A DNA stretch of 64,000 bases from Serpula lacrymans var. lacrymans S7.9 (GCF_000218685.1 NW_006763293.1:304720-368719); one strand, 5' to 3'. Shown: positions 53,502 to 64,000, counted from the first letter of the stretch. Notes: generated from the letters alone by a model not told the origin. A program made the numbers and translations.

Positions 53502-54420
53502 GTGTTCCAGCACAGATGCTACTCAGACTTTCGAGTGAAAGGGTACAAGGGAGCCGAATCCAACGTGGAGCAACAAGAGACCGTAGTTGGATTGATCGTA
53601 GCCTGTCGCAGACGAGGAGAATAGAGAAACAGGTCAGAATACACGTTTCTTGTGAATATCGATATCGGTTTTGTACAGGATTATGAATGAGCGACTGTGA
53701 AGCCGTTCAAGGATAGTAGCAAGCTTGTAACTTAACAGGAAGCCGCAAACAAAGCCCGCCTGAGCTTTCTTATAAAAATTCGCTTCATTCCGGCTGTCGG
53801 GCCCGCTTTTATATTATGAGTGGTACAGCAACCACCGGTTCTACAGCACAAATTGACGGTAGCAGAAAATCCTAGTTACGATTGAAATAAATCATCTATC
53901 ATTGGGGCGGACACTTGTTCGGATCGAAAAGATGCAATTACAAGAGATATGGTAAAAACACGGAGAGGTGCAATATAAATTATGACTATTACACGCCGCA
54001 AGTCTCACGAAGGGCTCCCTGGCGCTCACATCCACAAACCAGTGTTTCCGACAATGCACTTACATATCTGATAATCTCCGTCAATATACAACGCTCCCTC
54101 ACCTGCGAACCAACCGCCGCCATGTTAAGCTTCTTCGACTTGGGATCAATCACCGCCATCGACATAGGTGAACGCGAGCATATGCCAATTGCGAGCCAAA
54201 TAACAGTCGTATTTCAGCTGAATCGATGTGGATACGACGTATATCTCCATTTAGGTGGCCGCAGACCTGATGCTGACTATATCAAACGTTCGCGAAAAAT
54301 CCCCTTGTCAACCTGATCCAGTCAAAAAGAGGCCCAGGTTTGTCAACTGATGATCCCAACGTCAAAGCGATAAATTCAATACACGTACCAGTTTGAGCGC
54401 TGGTTATTAGGCTGATATGA
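53502..54420. other. 919-bp region without a recognised gene
   Basis: Lies between the RIC8 start and MED10 stop. It includes an unassigned plus-strand frame at 53915-54316 (133 codons, MFGSKRCNYKRYGKNTERCN start) with no known domain. No transposon or RNA gene motif found. RIC8 promoter sequence must lie in the left part. Confidence 0.4.
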
Positions 54421-55079
54421 TTAGCTGTCGCGATGGACTGCTTCCAAAGAGGAGCCATCGAGAGATGAAGTTCCTGGTTGTGCTGCAAGGTTGGCAGATG
54501 GTAGTTGCCTTGACTGGAGGTGCTCTTGTACTTCAGGGAAGCTCTGCGCCAAAGCCTCGTCCAGAGCCTTGCGATATGACTAGGATGCCGTTATAGGATC
54601 AGTTGAATCATACGAAGAGAGATCTCACTCACGTCAATCGCAGCGATTTTACCATTCATGAATTGATTTTCCGTAGCCGCTCTTTCTAGTCTTTCCTTTG
54701 TGAGATGCATTGGATTCCGTGCATTATCTATATCAGTCAGAACTTGAAACGGGATCATCGTATTGATGTGTTGTGCCATATCATCAATGGTTGAAAGGTG
54801 GCTAATGACTTCGTTGCTAGAGTTCATTCAAAGGACAAGGTCAGAACAGCGCTGCTGAAACAGATGGATCAGAACATACACCCGAAGCCCAACTTGCTTT
54901 GCCCCTCCTATTTTATCTCTCTCTTTCGTAGAATCATTGATAACGGTCGTTCCAAGGTTATACAAAGCATTGGCCAACCCGAGTAATTCAAGCTCCAAGT
55001 CTCCCTGTACCCCAGATGGAGGAGGGGACTGAGATGACCGTGGCGAGTCAGGAGCACGCGTGGGCGTTGAGGGCGTCAT
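54421..55079 (-). CDS. MED10: Mediator complex subunit 10
   Basis: Middle-module subunit of Mediator (yeast Nut2). A Pro/Ser-rich start (MTPSTPTRAPDSPRSSQSPP) precedes the helical core: DLELELLGLANALYNLGTTV, then EVISHLSTIDDMAQHINTMI, PFQVLTDIDNARNPMHLTKE and RLERAATENQFMNGKIAAID. This joins across an intron to SYRKALDEALAQSFPEVQEH. The I-P-x-x-V-L-x-x-I-D-x-x-R-N-P block is the Med10 signature. A Ser-rich tail ends LEAVHRDS with TAA at 54421-54423. MED13 of the same complex is in this window, 28 kb away. Confidence 0.94.
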
Positions 55080-55346
55080 CCTAGCAACGCAATACTAAAG
55101 GGTGCCCTTTGTTTCACGCTGGTGTTGCTAAAGGTTGTAATGGAGATCTTGAGCGCTCGGGGGATGTGGCCCACAAGATTCTTGATTTCTCAGGCTCCAG
55201 TGCGGGGAAACCATCTCGGACTCGGACCGGAAGTCGATCACTGGTACTGCAACGTACTGCAACATACATCCATCTACTGTACAACGTACAAGACTTTCTA
55301 CTTTACTACTTCGCAACACGAATAATAAAAAATAAAAAAAGGTCCT

Positions 55347-56772
55347 CTAGTTTTTCACATCCACAAAGGCACGATAAAGATTGAGTGTGCCCTTACTCGC
55401 GAACGACACCTCCACACCCGCCGCCAAAAAGAAAACGTTACCCGTGGAGAGCTGCAGTGATTTCCCTCCTTCCCAACTCACTGTTCCTTCACCTTCTGTC
55501 ACTATAGCAACAGATGGTCCGTCTATAGCTGCGTGAGTTTCCTCCTTCCCGTCTTGTAAATTCAACCGGAGGACAGAAAACTCGGGGATAGGTGGGTCGT
55601 ACAGCAAGGTAGCACCTCCGTATTTCGCGGGTTGTACCATATGTTTCGTGGGAGGCGATGCGTTGTAGGTCAGACCTGACACAAGGTTAGGTATATCCTT
55701 TGGCTTAGGAGTAAGACCAGCTCGAATAACATTATCCGAGTTCGCCATGCATTCCATTATATCTGGGAAACTTTCCATTTTAGTATTCTCGGATCAATAT
55801 AAAGCTGGGGAAAAAAGACACCTACCACCAGACACATAGGCATGAGGTTCCCCTGCGCCAAGGAACATGGCCTCGCCAGGGCTTAAAGTCACATAGTTGA
55901 GCAAGAAGGCACAGAAAATCCCGATGTCGCCTGGATACTGCTCATTCAATATCAAAACCAGCTCTTTAACGCCCTTCTCGGTTTCTTTCTCCTCGCCGGC
56001 TTGGTAACGTGTAACCAGCTTAATTATTTCTTCCTTGACCTGGTTGACATCGGCAGACATGAATGCTGAGAATAAATCCCTGAGAGGGCCTTTGCTGTCA
56101 AGCGTCGAAGAGGAGGCGAGAAACTGGTTGACGATGGCATTCGGGATGAGAGAAGCAAACTCGGGGGTCGACACCAAATACGCGGCGATCTGTTCGACGG
56201 GCAAGAAACCACACAATGCCTGGAATGGGGTAAGAGCTATGGCCATCTCGGGCTTATGGTTCGGATCTGAAGGAGTCGATTCAGAACGTATGGATGTGCA
56301 AGATCAACTGTTAGTACCTGTATAAACATTGGGCTGTTCTGCGTGTAACTGTTCTGCAGTCTTCTTGTCCGGATGGGTTTGTATGCTCAACGCTTTTCTG
56401 ATAGCCAAGACTTTGAACAGGAAGGGTAAATTGCCGTCCTTAATACCGAACTGCTTCGATACTCGATCGCCGATGAGCTCTGGGTGAGCAGCCAAGTACG
56501 CCGCCAATATCTCGCCCGATTCAGCTACTCGAGACGGCGATTTGGGGTGAGTGCCCATCCATAACTATACTTGGTCACCCATCAGAAAACGATTTTTGTT
56601 GATCAAGCACATCACTTACCTCGGCATACGGTGCTGATTCCTTCAATGTAAAATCAGGTATCCCAGCCCCGGAAGCATATTGGGCAACTTTGGAGGAATT
56701 GCCTAGTTTTCCCCAGTCATAACCTTGTGTGGTGGGGGCGATGCGGAAGAGGGGTTCGACTGCTGCGGCCAT
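55347..56772 (-). CDS. PMI1: Mannose-6-phosphate isomerase (type I, zinc)
   Basis: Interconverts fructose-6-phosphate and mannose-6-phosphate, supplying GDP-mannose for wall mannans and glycosylation. The start MAAAVEPLFRIAPTTQGYDW leads to GKLGNSSKVAQYASGAGIPD, FTLKESAPYAE, then across an intron LWMGTHPKSPSRVAESGEIL. Zinc ligands are visible in LSIQTHPDKKTAEQLH, DPNHKPEMAIALTPFQALCG and MFLGAGEPHAYVSG. The C-terminal cupin part ends FLAAGVEVSFASKGTLNLYR and AFVDVKN. Exon junctions after NVYT and YVSG are clear. About 430 residues, normal for fungal enzymes. A degenerate copy of its N-terminal exons lies at 58935-59147, and the stop of lipase A lies 428 bp upstream of this start. Confidence 0.95.
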
Positions 56773-57199
56773 CGCGAAAGAACTTGCTTTGTTGCGCAAT
56801 GGATAAATAAGAGAGGGATACTGATACAGCGTACAGATCCTGGCTATGACTCTCACTCGGCGATCATGATAAGTATGACCCACAGACACGTGGGAATCCG
56901 AAAGCACTTCCGCTCCCGGATGCACAGGCAGCAGTCCCTACACACGTGCGACCATTCTGAAGGCTGGAACGTTGAAAGTTGAAAGTTGTACCGCTGGGAT
57001 CTCTGCGAACCATCAGCCGACTCAACCACGAGGACTGTAGATCTCGAGCATCTCATCACAGCCATAGCACTTACTCACAACACCGTTTCAGCGAGCCAAA
57101 AACCCAATAGTATAACATACCCATTAGTATTCCGAACCATGATATATGCCCAAGAGATATAAATTATGTATCCCCAAAAAAACACCCTAAGTAAAAACC
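56773..57199. other. Intergenic 427 bp, PMI promoter and lipase A 3' flank
   Basis: Both neighbours are on minus. Frames here (56725-56982 + and 56853-57065 -) match no family. It is the spacing reference for the duplicated PMI-lipase unit discussed under findings. Confidence 0.5.
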
Positions 57200-58506
57200 T
57201 CAGCTTGAACAGCCCATCGTGACAGGCCCATAAGGTCCGTCATGATTAGTCAAATCGCCCTCTAAGACGGTAGGAACAGCGCCGACTGAGCACAGCGTGC
57301 TGGGGTTATCTTGCCCTGTAACGCACAGTCGTGAGCACATTGGTTGAAAGAATAGAGGAGATATAGACGAACCGGGACAAGCATCCCATTGGGTAGAGTT
57401 TTCAATGTGGTCCTCACCCGATGGGTGGACGAAGCCCAAAAACATTCCAGGGAGAGTCGGGATAGGGTCTTTCTCGTTGGTTACGTGTGTGAGTTGGAGG
57501 TTCGCATCAACGTAGTTTGCGAACGCTTGATTTCCGACCTGTGGATACCGATCAGAGAAGGTTCCTTGATTTCAGATAGAAGAAAGGGGGCTGAGACATA
57601 CTCGAGGTAGCCCATAACCGACGGTCTTGAATTGAGTGCCCGCAGGAAGGTGAAGTGGGAGATAAACTGAATCAAGAAGGGTAATAGCGGCACCTGGGGA
57701 GAAGGGGCCTTATTGATACAGGCGAATCTTAGAGATACAACAAAAGTACTCACCCAAGGAGTGGCCTACTAGCGTTACACTGTTGGCGCTATGGTTTGAC
57801 ATGGCGCTTTGAACAGCAGCTAGTACATCAGTAGCAGTGCTGTTGATGTGGATCATGTCAGAGAAGGCGTGGAAAGTGATGATCAGATGCTTACCTGGCT
57901 TGGGCATCTTTGAAGCCACTATGGACCTGGATATCTGAGCTGATACCAGGGAAAAGTGTGGAATCCAAATTCGATAGGAAGAAATCTCCATCAGTGACGA
58001 GAGGCAGGCTGTCCTGTGCATGAGAAGGGTGATACACAAATCAACTATGCTTCTACACTTACATTTCAGTGGGAACTGTACCCTGATGAGAGACGATGAC
58101 AGTATTGAGAGTTGGATCATAGCCCACGAACCCTGATAATCAAGCTAAGTAAAAATTATCGAGATCAAGTCTGTGAGCTTACAAAACTGTACAGAGTCAC
58201 CATTACCACCAGAAGCGACGGGCATGAAACCAGGATTTGCTTGACAGTTCGCTGTCACCACAGAATACAAGTCAGGGCTCGTGGGGGAGGAAGATATCAC
58301 CTAACTCGATACTTACCTCCACAATCCCATGCCAAAGTGGTAGCTGGTGTGCAATAGCCAGCACTTGCGAAAAAGGTATATGGAGTGAACGTGCTAATTT
58401 GTGAAGCCGTCAAGGTCGTGATGCTTTGTCTTGCGAAATGAATGGGGGATGCCTGAACGGCGCTAGCGCCAAGGAGGACTGCAACAAATAGAAATATAGA
58501 CGACAT
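57200..58506 (-). CDS. Secreted class 3 lipase/feruloyl-esterase-like enzyme A
   Basis: Probable secreted triacylglycerol lipase. It begins with a signal peptide (MSSIFLFVAVLLGASAVQAS), then ITTLTASQISTFTPYTFFAS and AGYCTPATTLAWDCG. Later exons give GFMPVASGGNGDSVQF, FVGYDPTLNTVIVSHQGT, GDFFLSNLDSTLFPGISSDI, SNHSANSVTLVGHSLG and AAITLLDSVYLP. The nucleophile Ser lies in GHSLG, with an intron inside the motif. LPRVGNQAFANYVDANLQLT and NEKDPIPTLPG (catalytic Asp) follow, then GFVHPSGEDHI (probable His) and a Cys-containing C terminus ending VTMGCSS. Paired cysteines suit secretion. About 300 residues in eight or so exons. Highly similar to lipase B at 62811, with the same exon layout, so the two are tandem paralogues. 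Confidence 0.92.
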
Positions 58507-58934
58507 CCTAGTGAACTAGAGTGGAATGCACCAGGAATTCCAACAAAAGATGGTGGATTTTGACTCAGATGTCTCGCCTTTATATCTGACGAGAACTAGT
58601 AGCTACGTCACGAAAATAGGTCGCCGACCTCCAACCTATTCATCTTCGAAAGTGATCGCCTAGAGCTGTGTCACATACATCCATCAGTTCACGGGGAAGT
58701 ATACACTGCTACTAGCTCACATGAACAGCCATTATGATTATGGTGGATAGGATTGAATAGATTGACACATAGTTACTGTGGGAATATAGATTTTCTTTTC
58801 AGTGATGCTCTGCAGAATCAGAAGCTGGAAGGGAAAAGCAAGGCTTGATACCGAATCAACATCAAAAGCGTTGTCACTATCTCGACTCGTTGGCAGGGTT
58901 CATGCTGTAAACTCACCATTGTCGGTGTGAAGTT
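58507..58934. other. Lipase A upstream region
   Basis: 428 bp upstream of the lipase A start, presumably its promoter. Scanned on both strands for C-a-a-X-stop pheromone ends; none found. Confidence 0.5.
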
Positions 58935-59147
58935 CCCCTGATGGGACCCACATCCATTGGCTGTCTACTTATACTCCTTCAAGTTATTCGCCATAACTAC
59001 ACGCCGTTGAACCAGAGAGACGTCGGATATCTCGGCACGTAGTGATTCTTTCGGTGCAAAACCAGGTATCCCACAGTGTCCTAAAATTTGGACCAGTAAC
59101 TGATTGTTCACACTTGACCGACGTAATATGGGCGTTTCCTGGAGCAT
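58935..59147 (-). pseudogene. Relic of mannose-6-phosphate isomerase (N-terminal exons)
   Basis: On the minus strand a short frame reads LGHCGIPGFAPKESLRAEIS, aligning with ASGAGIPDFTLKESAPYAEV of the intact PMI at 55347-56772. The nucleotide match extends over GGGATACCTG-TTTT and the GCCGAG end of the exon. The intron donor that follows in the intact gene (GCCGAG then GTAAGT) reads GCCGAG then ATATCC, so the splice site is lost. After an intron-sized gap and an AG, GGATGTGGGTCCCATCAGGG recalls W-M-G-T-H-P with one extra base. The rest of PMI is missing. It lies in the same orientation as PMI. Confidence 0.75.
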
Positions 59148-60477
59148 ATAGCTAGGCTATGACAGTAGTAGAATACATAAACTGAGGAACCAAGGGAAGT
59201 ACCATCCGAATGGGGGATGATCGTAAAACCACACAAGTCCCAAGAAGGACTAACTATTTGCTATTGTTTATATCTACACGCAAATGTCACTCTCGCTACT
59301 TTTCCCGCTACCGTGTATACAGTCATTCGAGTGACATATGTAATGGTTTATTTCCTTAAGATGTTGTGTTTACTGTAAGCTTGATTGCTACTGTATACAG
59401 GGCTCCCGCATCATTTATGCGTCACCAGGATAATGAACCGTTATTTGTACAGTGTCCGATTCGTGTATAACCCCTGTTACTGGCTATTTCGCAGATTTAC
59501 TCCCGTGCATGCGATTCAAGGAGAAAGAGTAAGCGTATGCGATGTTCTGAGTGCTACCACTTATCAGTGACATTGCAAGGCTACTGATATGCAGATTGAA
59601 TGTGCTTCACTCGGGCTTGATCGACCTGAGATCTCAGTGACCTGTTCTAGTCTCCTCTAGGCAGTCCAAAAGATTCCGAGGAGGGCCGTCGTTTCCTTCT
59701 CTACCGAGGTCCTAGTGGAGATTATACCAGCCGACGCTCTATTGTTATATATCATGGCCAGACACAGCGCACAGGTCGTGATTATCAACTGTCTTGGTTC
59801 TTCGCTGACATTTTGCTGATTTAGGTCCTGCGAAGGTCAACGTCCAACTTCACCCTGCAGCTTCAAATGAGCGTGCTACAGCAATTATGAAATGATATCA
59901 AGTACAGTTGTTTCAATGAATATACTGCAGTACGCATGTCTGACGTTCAGACTTTTTTTAGTATCGACCACAATATGCTGAGAGAAAATCGAACGATATT
60001 GCTTCCGCTCAATCCAACAATCCACAGAACCGTTAGAAAATCACCCAGTCCAGGTCCAGTTGGCTCGGTGACATGTAATAAGAATGTGTAGTCTTATCGT
60101 TTCTTTCTATGGTATCTGGGCACATGCATGAGTCCGAACGTGCTTTTCTTGTAAACTGAAAATTAAAACACGAATGATGAGTTGTGGTCACTTGGCTAAG
60201 CTAAGAAGCACTAACCCGCTATCACTCTCCTAGCTCTTGCTTCCTCTTACGGTCATCAAATTTTAGGGGGTTTGTACTATTATTTATATATGCAAGAATA
60301 TCATAATCTGATCGTTTCTCCTTTGCAAAGATTTCGATACCCGAGGGCGAACATGAATCGATATCAAGACGTCGCCATCCTTCGATGTACCATCTTACAG
60401 AAGATTCACAGAATTCATTTAAAGGCCTCAAGTGGCGACAGTATCAACAAGAAAACTCCCTTCCATAATCTCTATTA
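59148..60477. other. 1.3-kb region upstream of STE3
   Basis: Contains the STE3 promoter. Frames at 59385-59570 (+) and 60222-60431 (-) match nothing known. I looked for lipopeptide pheromone precursors on both strands and found none with an upstream ATG. No transposon motif was recognised. Confidence 0.5.
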
Positions 60478-62222
60478 ATGTCCAGCAAGGCTTCCAGCAC
60501 AAATCATGCCTTTTCTGTGTTTGGATTCCTGGGATCTATATCAATGATTATCCTACTGCCAATGCATTTTCGAGGTACATTTACTCAGAATTCTCTGCAG
60601 GTTTAAGTAATCATCTGTCCATCAGCCAAGAACATCAGTTTATGTTTATACATTGTCTGGACCAGCATCTGCTGTCTCGTTTACAGCGTGAATTCTGTCG
60701 TGTGGGATGACAATGTAGAGAACTGGGCACCAGTTTGGTGTGACATTTGTCAGTGCGCAACCATTTTTCATACATTGTTCTTATTAGTTATCGCTATTAT
60801 AGCGTCTCGCCTACTCACTGCTAGTACAGCTGGAAACCAAATGGGTCTACTATTCATCAGTCGTCGCTTGTATCGGATTATCAACATGACGGCTGTAAAC
60901 CAAAGTAGTCACCAGGTAATCATATTAGCTCTTTGATGATAATTATAACTCATGGATATCAGATCCGACGCGACATAATCATAGAGCTGTCCTTAGGCAT
61001 TGGCCTCCCTCTACTACTTTTACTCTTCCGTATGCTAAAACTATCCTTTATCGCTAACTCACTAACCAATTCTTCTCAAATAGAGTATATTGTCGAGTTT
61101 GAAAGGTTTATCATTGTCGAGAACATGGGTTGCTTCCCTGCCACACTCATCACACCACCCGCATTCCCACTTGTTATCATATGGTCAGCCGTCTTCGCAT
61201 TAGTGACTGCTTTATATGCTGGTTTGTATCTCGAGGCTGCCATTTGTATTATGGGTACTGACGGTTAGCGATAGGTTTTGCCATCCATGCTACTTTAAAA
61301 CGGAAAGCTTACAAAAGGGAAGTTATGCAATCTGATCAGCACCTCAAAGTCAGTCACTATTGGCGACTTTTGGCATTTAGTGGTATTGGCATCATATGTT
61401 CTGTCTCGGTTGGTTTAACCACCACCATCTATATTGCCATCCTCCAGCCGTCGGAAATAACACCTTACTCATGGAACTCTGTGCATTCTAATTTGTCTCA
61501 AATTTTACAATATCCTGTATCCGAGTGGGCATCTAGTTCCATAACAGATTTCTGGCTTGAATCCAACCGCTGGTTCCCCGTATTCTATGCCCTGACATTC
61601 TTTGCGTTTCTCGGATTTACAAAGGATGCTAGACAAAGTTATCGCCTTTCTTGCCTTTGGGTTATTCGATGCATGGGTTTCCGTCCACCTGTTCAAGAAT
61701 CTTCAGACGCTAGGTTCGTAAAATATCACATCATAATTTGTCTATTTGAAGTACTCACACATCTCTACCTCCAGAAAACCGTCTCTTCCGGCACATCACG
61801 TACTACGCAGACATGCTTCGCGTCCACCCGTTGTGTCTGAGACCCCTGTTGGTTCTCTCCGCTTCATATCTTATATCACATCCAGCCAAGTCGTCGGGTC
61901 CATCACTCAATCGTCGCATGTTCGACGACTGTCCTTGCCAACTTTCTCATCCAGCCTGTCTATTGGGCAGCCTTGGCGCAGTCACGCAGGTGAACTGAGT
62001 GGTGGTTCGTTCACTCTCTCTCCAAATGGAGAGACCGTTGGATCCATAGGTCGGGAGCTAGCTCGGTCTGCTGACCACAATGAACAGGGAGGAACCTCAC
62101 TGTCAGGGATAACAGAACCGGCCCCTGTCCTGGTAGCTTCGGTTGTTTTGCGCCGTGGTTCCTCCGAGTTGAATTCGACTATCCCTGTTCCCATCCAGGC
62201 ACCGACGACGTCCATCGTTTAG
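60478..62222 (+). CDS. STE3: STE3-type pheromone receptor (seven-helix GPCR)
   Basis: Fungal class D GPCR that senses farnesylated peptide pheromones, the receptor type of the basidiomycete B (P/R) mating locus. The spliced protein begins MSSKASSTNHAFSVFGFLGS and ISMIILLPMHFR, then AKNISLCLYIVWTSICCLVY and SVNSVVWDDNVENWAPVWCD; N-x-x-x-W-A-P-V-W-C-D-I is the STE3 hallmark after helix 2. A 39-nt intron leads to FIAIIASRLLTASTAGNQMG and RRLYRIINMTAV. Later parts are RRDIIIELSLGIGLPLLLLL, FERFIIVENMGCFPATLITP, FPLVIIWSAVFALVTALYAG, SHYWRLLAFSGIGIICSVSV and SNRWFPVFYALTFFAFLGFT. A Ser/Arg-rich cytosolic tail ends at 62222. About six exons, with no frame breaks. Whether it specifies mating type or is a receptor-like paralogue cannot be told from one sequence. 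Confidence 0.93.
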
Positions 62223-62810
62223 ATCCCGTTGGGTGAAACGACACAAGGTGGACATGCATTTAGGAAAAATGATCTCCCGATAACAGATGTCAAAATTACA
62301 TTGACTTCAAATATAGTATATCATCTCAGCAACTGAACCATTTTCGTTATATCTTCCTCCATATGTTGTTGCGCAACTGTTTAACTGAAACGTTTCTTAT
62401 AACAGATAAAATAGTTATTTACTTTTTGGATCTCGAACTAGCACTGGAGCAAAAACCGCATGTTCTTGTCTCGATGGCCTGGCAAAGGGCAACTATGTAA
62501 AACACATCCTCAACTGGTCTGAGCTTATTGAAAATGCGAGAATCCGAAGTAACCATGTTACAGCCTTCCGAGAATCTGAAATATGCTGATCACCCATGAT
62601 ATCCTCTACAGCACTACCTTGTGGGACGCGAGGTGCCATTTGTAGATATTTCAAATCATATTGTTATCCCCTAACAATAAATCATTGGCCTCTAGAAATA
62701 AAGCAGTAATTCCTCGAAAATTTGCATCATGACGCATAGATTCCAAATGTACTCAAAGATCAGATAGAGTGTGGTATCTCAAAGTCAAAACGAAACACAA
62801 TTCAAATCCC
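62223..62810. other. Convergent intergenic 588 bp
   Basis: Between the stops of STE3 (+) and lipase B (-). No gene, no CaaX pheromone precursor with a start codon, and no repeat was seen. Confidence 0.5.
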
Positions 62811-64000
62811 TCAGCAGCCCATCTCGACGCCATTATAAGGTCCATCGTGATCCGTCTCATCTCCATCCCAGATATAAGGAACGTCCCCAACGATGCACTG
62901 TGTGCTTGGGTTATCTTGGCCTGTGACACACCCACCAAATCAAACATGAGCACGCCGTGTCAACCAAACGAAAAGAAAGGTATCGAACTAACCGGGACAA
63001 GCAGCCCATTCACCAGAGTCCTCAATATGGACCTCACCCGCTGGGTGAACAAAGCCCAAGAACATACCCGGGCAAATCGGGATTGGGTCTTCTTCGTTGT
63101 TAACGTGGGTGAGGTGAAGGTTTGCATCAACGTAGTTTGCGAATGCTTGGTTTCCAACCTGTAGGATATTGATCAGAAAAAACAGCTTTTTTATTGCAAG
63201 GAACTGAAACATACTCGAGGAAGTCCGTATCCAAAGGTTTGGAATGTGGTTCCAGAAGGGAGCCACAGTGGGAGATACACAGAGTCAAGGAGAGAGATGG
63301 CAGCACCTGAAGATAAGAAGTTGTATATCTCCACGAATCATGAAAAGACATAATGTGCTTACCCAAAGAGTGGCCGACAATGGTAACGGTAGTAGTGCTA
63401 TACGTTGACATGGCGCTTTCGACGGCAGCTAGTACATCAGTAGCAGTACTATTGATGCGAATCGCGTCAGATGCAGAATAAAGAGTACCGTGGTAGTAGT
63501 ACGGTTACCTGGCCTGTTCATTTTTAAAGCCATCGTGAACCTCGATATCTGAACTGATACCAGGGAAAAGTGTAGTATCCAAGTTCGTCAGGAAGAAATC
63601 TCCATCTGTGACGAGAGGCAGGCTGTTGCACACGTTAGCAAAACCATATGCAAGGAAAAGTTACTTCCAAACTTACATCTCGGACGTATTAGTACCTTGG
63701 TGAGAGACAATGACAGTGTCAAGGTTTGGGTCGTAACCCACAAACCCTACGAGCCAAAAGTCAACATGCAGATCCTTGGAGTATAGCCCAACCACTCACA
63801 GTACTGCACAGAATCACCATTTCCACCAGATGCAACGGGTTTGAAGTCGGGATTGGCGTCACAGTTTGCTATCGATTACAGGGTCAGTTCTCAGAGAAAA
63901 CATCTTGGTTTGCAACTCGACACGTACCGCCGCAATTCCATGCGAGGGTGGTAGCCGCAGTGCAATAGCCGGTGCTTGCGTACCAGGTATACGGTGTGAA
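62811..64000 (-). CDS. Secreted class 3 lipase B, 5' end outside window
   Basis: Paralogue of lipase A, cut by the right edge, so the signal peptide is not visible. The first readable residues are FTPYTWYASTGYCTAATTLA. Later exons give STYSTTTVTIVGHSLG with the nucleophile Ser, LPRVGNQAFANYVDANLHLT, NNEEDPIPICPGMFLGF and VHPAGEVHIEDSGEWAACPG. The end is GQDNPSTQCIVGDVPYIWDG, DETDHDGPYNGVEMGC, with the stop at 62811-62813. Intron positions follow those of lipase A, including the one inside GHSLG. The C terminus lacks the two final Ser of lipase A. Both copies look functional; the exact substrates are unknown. Confidence 0.9.

Noticed and set aside
53502..53513. Extension of RIC8 to 53513
   Set aside because: That codon is GTG; the first ATG in frame is at 53501.
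59753..59770. Minus-strand Cys-Val-Trp-Pro-stop
   Set aside because: Pro is not a usual CaaX end and the frame is closed a few codons upstream.
60196..60210. Minus-strand Cys-Phe-Leu-Ala-stop upstream of STE3
   Set aside because: The codon immediately before the Cys is a stop, so it is not the end of any peptide.
62370..62384. Plus-strand Cys-Ala-Thr-Val-stop, a possible CaaX pheromone end beside STE3
   Set aside because: An in-frame stop lies about 11 codons upstream and there is no ATG between, so no precursor can be encoded without an unsupported intron.

Overview
The window is nuclear DNA from a filamentous basidiomycete, most likely an Agaricomycete. Genes lie on both strands at about one per 2.5 kb. 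Nearly every gene is cut by many short introns, mostly 50-65 nt, with GT donors and short AG acceptors. The right end carries a STE3-type pheromone receptor of the basidiomycete kind. Products were assigned by reading the translated exons against known eukaryotic families; no database search was run. I place 25 genes (one cut by the right edge) and one pseudogene fragment.

Layout, left to right. 1-7 kb: a bacterial-type cyclopropane-fatty-acid synthase (-), an empty 2.8-kb stretch, and the small GTPase ARL2 (-). 7-14 kb: eIF5B (+) and an amino-acid/GABA-type permease (+). 14-21 kb: mitochondrial aminopeptidase ICP55 (-), an sn1-specific diacylglycerol-lipase-like enzyme (+), elongation factor SPT4 (-), and the ER protein BIG1 (+). 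21-32 kb: Mediator subunit MED13 (-), a degenerate metallophosphoesterase joined to an RNA-binding tail (+), and a short/branched-chain acyl-CoA dehydrogenase (+). 32-39 kb: the mitochondrial glycine carrier HEM25 (-), a DH-PH Rho GEF (+), and a type II membrane glycosyltransferase with a discoidin-like tail (+). 39-51 kb: RNA polymerase III subunit RPC1 (-), proteasome alpha1 (+), 2-oxoglutarate dehydrogenase subunit KGD4 (-), Rab escort protein (-), and nucleolin NSR1/gar2 (+). 51-57 kb: RIC8 (-), MED10 (-) and mannose-6-phosphate isomerase PMI (-). 57-64 kb: secreted class-3 lipase A (-), a broken PMI fragment (-), the STE3 receptor (+), and lipase B (-, incomplete).

Most of the window is conserved housekeeping sequence: transcription (SPT4, MED13, MED10, RPC1), translation and ribosome biogenesis (eIF5B, NSR1), mitochondria (ICP55, ACAD, HEM25, KGD4), trafficking and signalling (ARL2, REP, RIC8, RhoGEF), and wall or secretory functions (BIG1, PMI, glycosyltransferase). 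RIC8 (a G-alpha exchange factor/chaperone) lies within 10 kb of a G-protein-coupled receptor, but I have no evidence that this proximity is functional.

The most interesting part is 55-64 kb. The order PMI - lipase A - PMI relic - STE3 - lipase B is best explained by a tandem duplication of a PMI-lipase unit. The second PMI then decayed and a pheromone receptor came to sit inside the second unit. I scanned the non-coding DNA around the receptor for short CaaX pheromone precursors and found none. Two GC-AG introns, a small and easily missed KGD4 gene, a probable pseudo-phosphoesterase and TTAGGG-type promoter motifs are secondary points.
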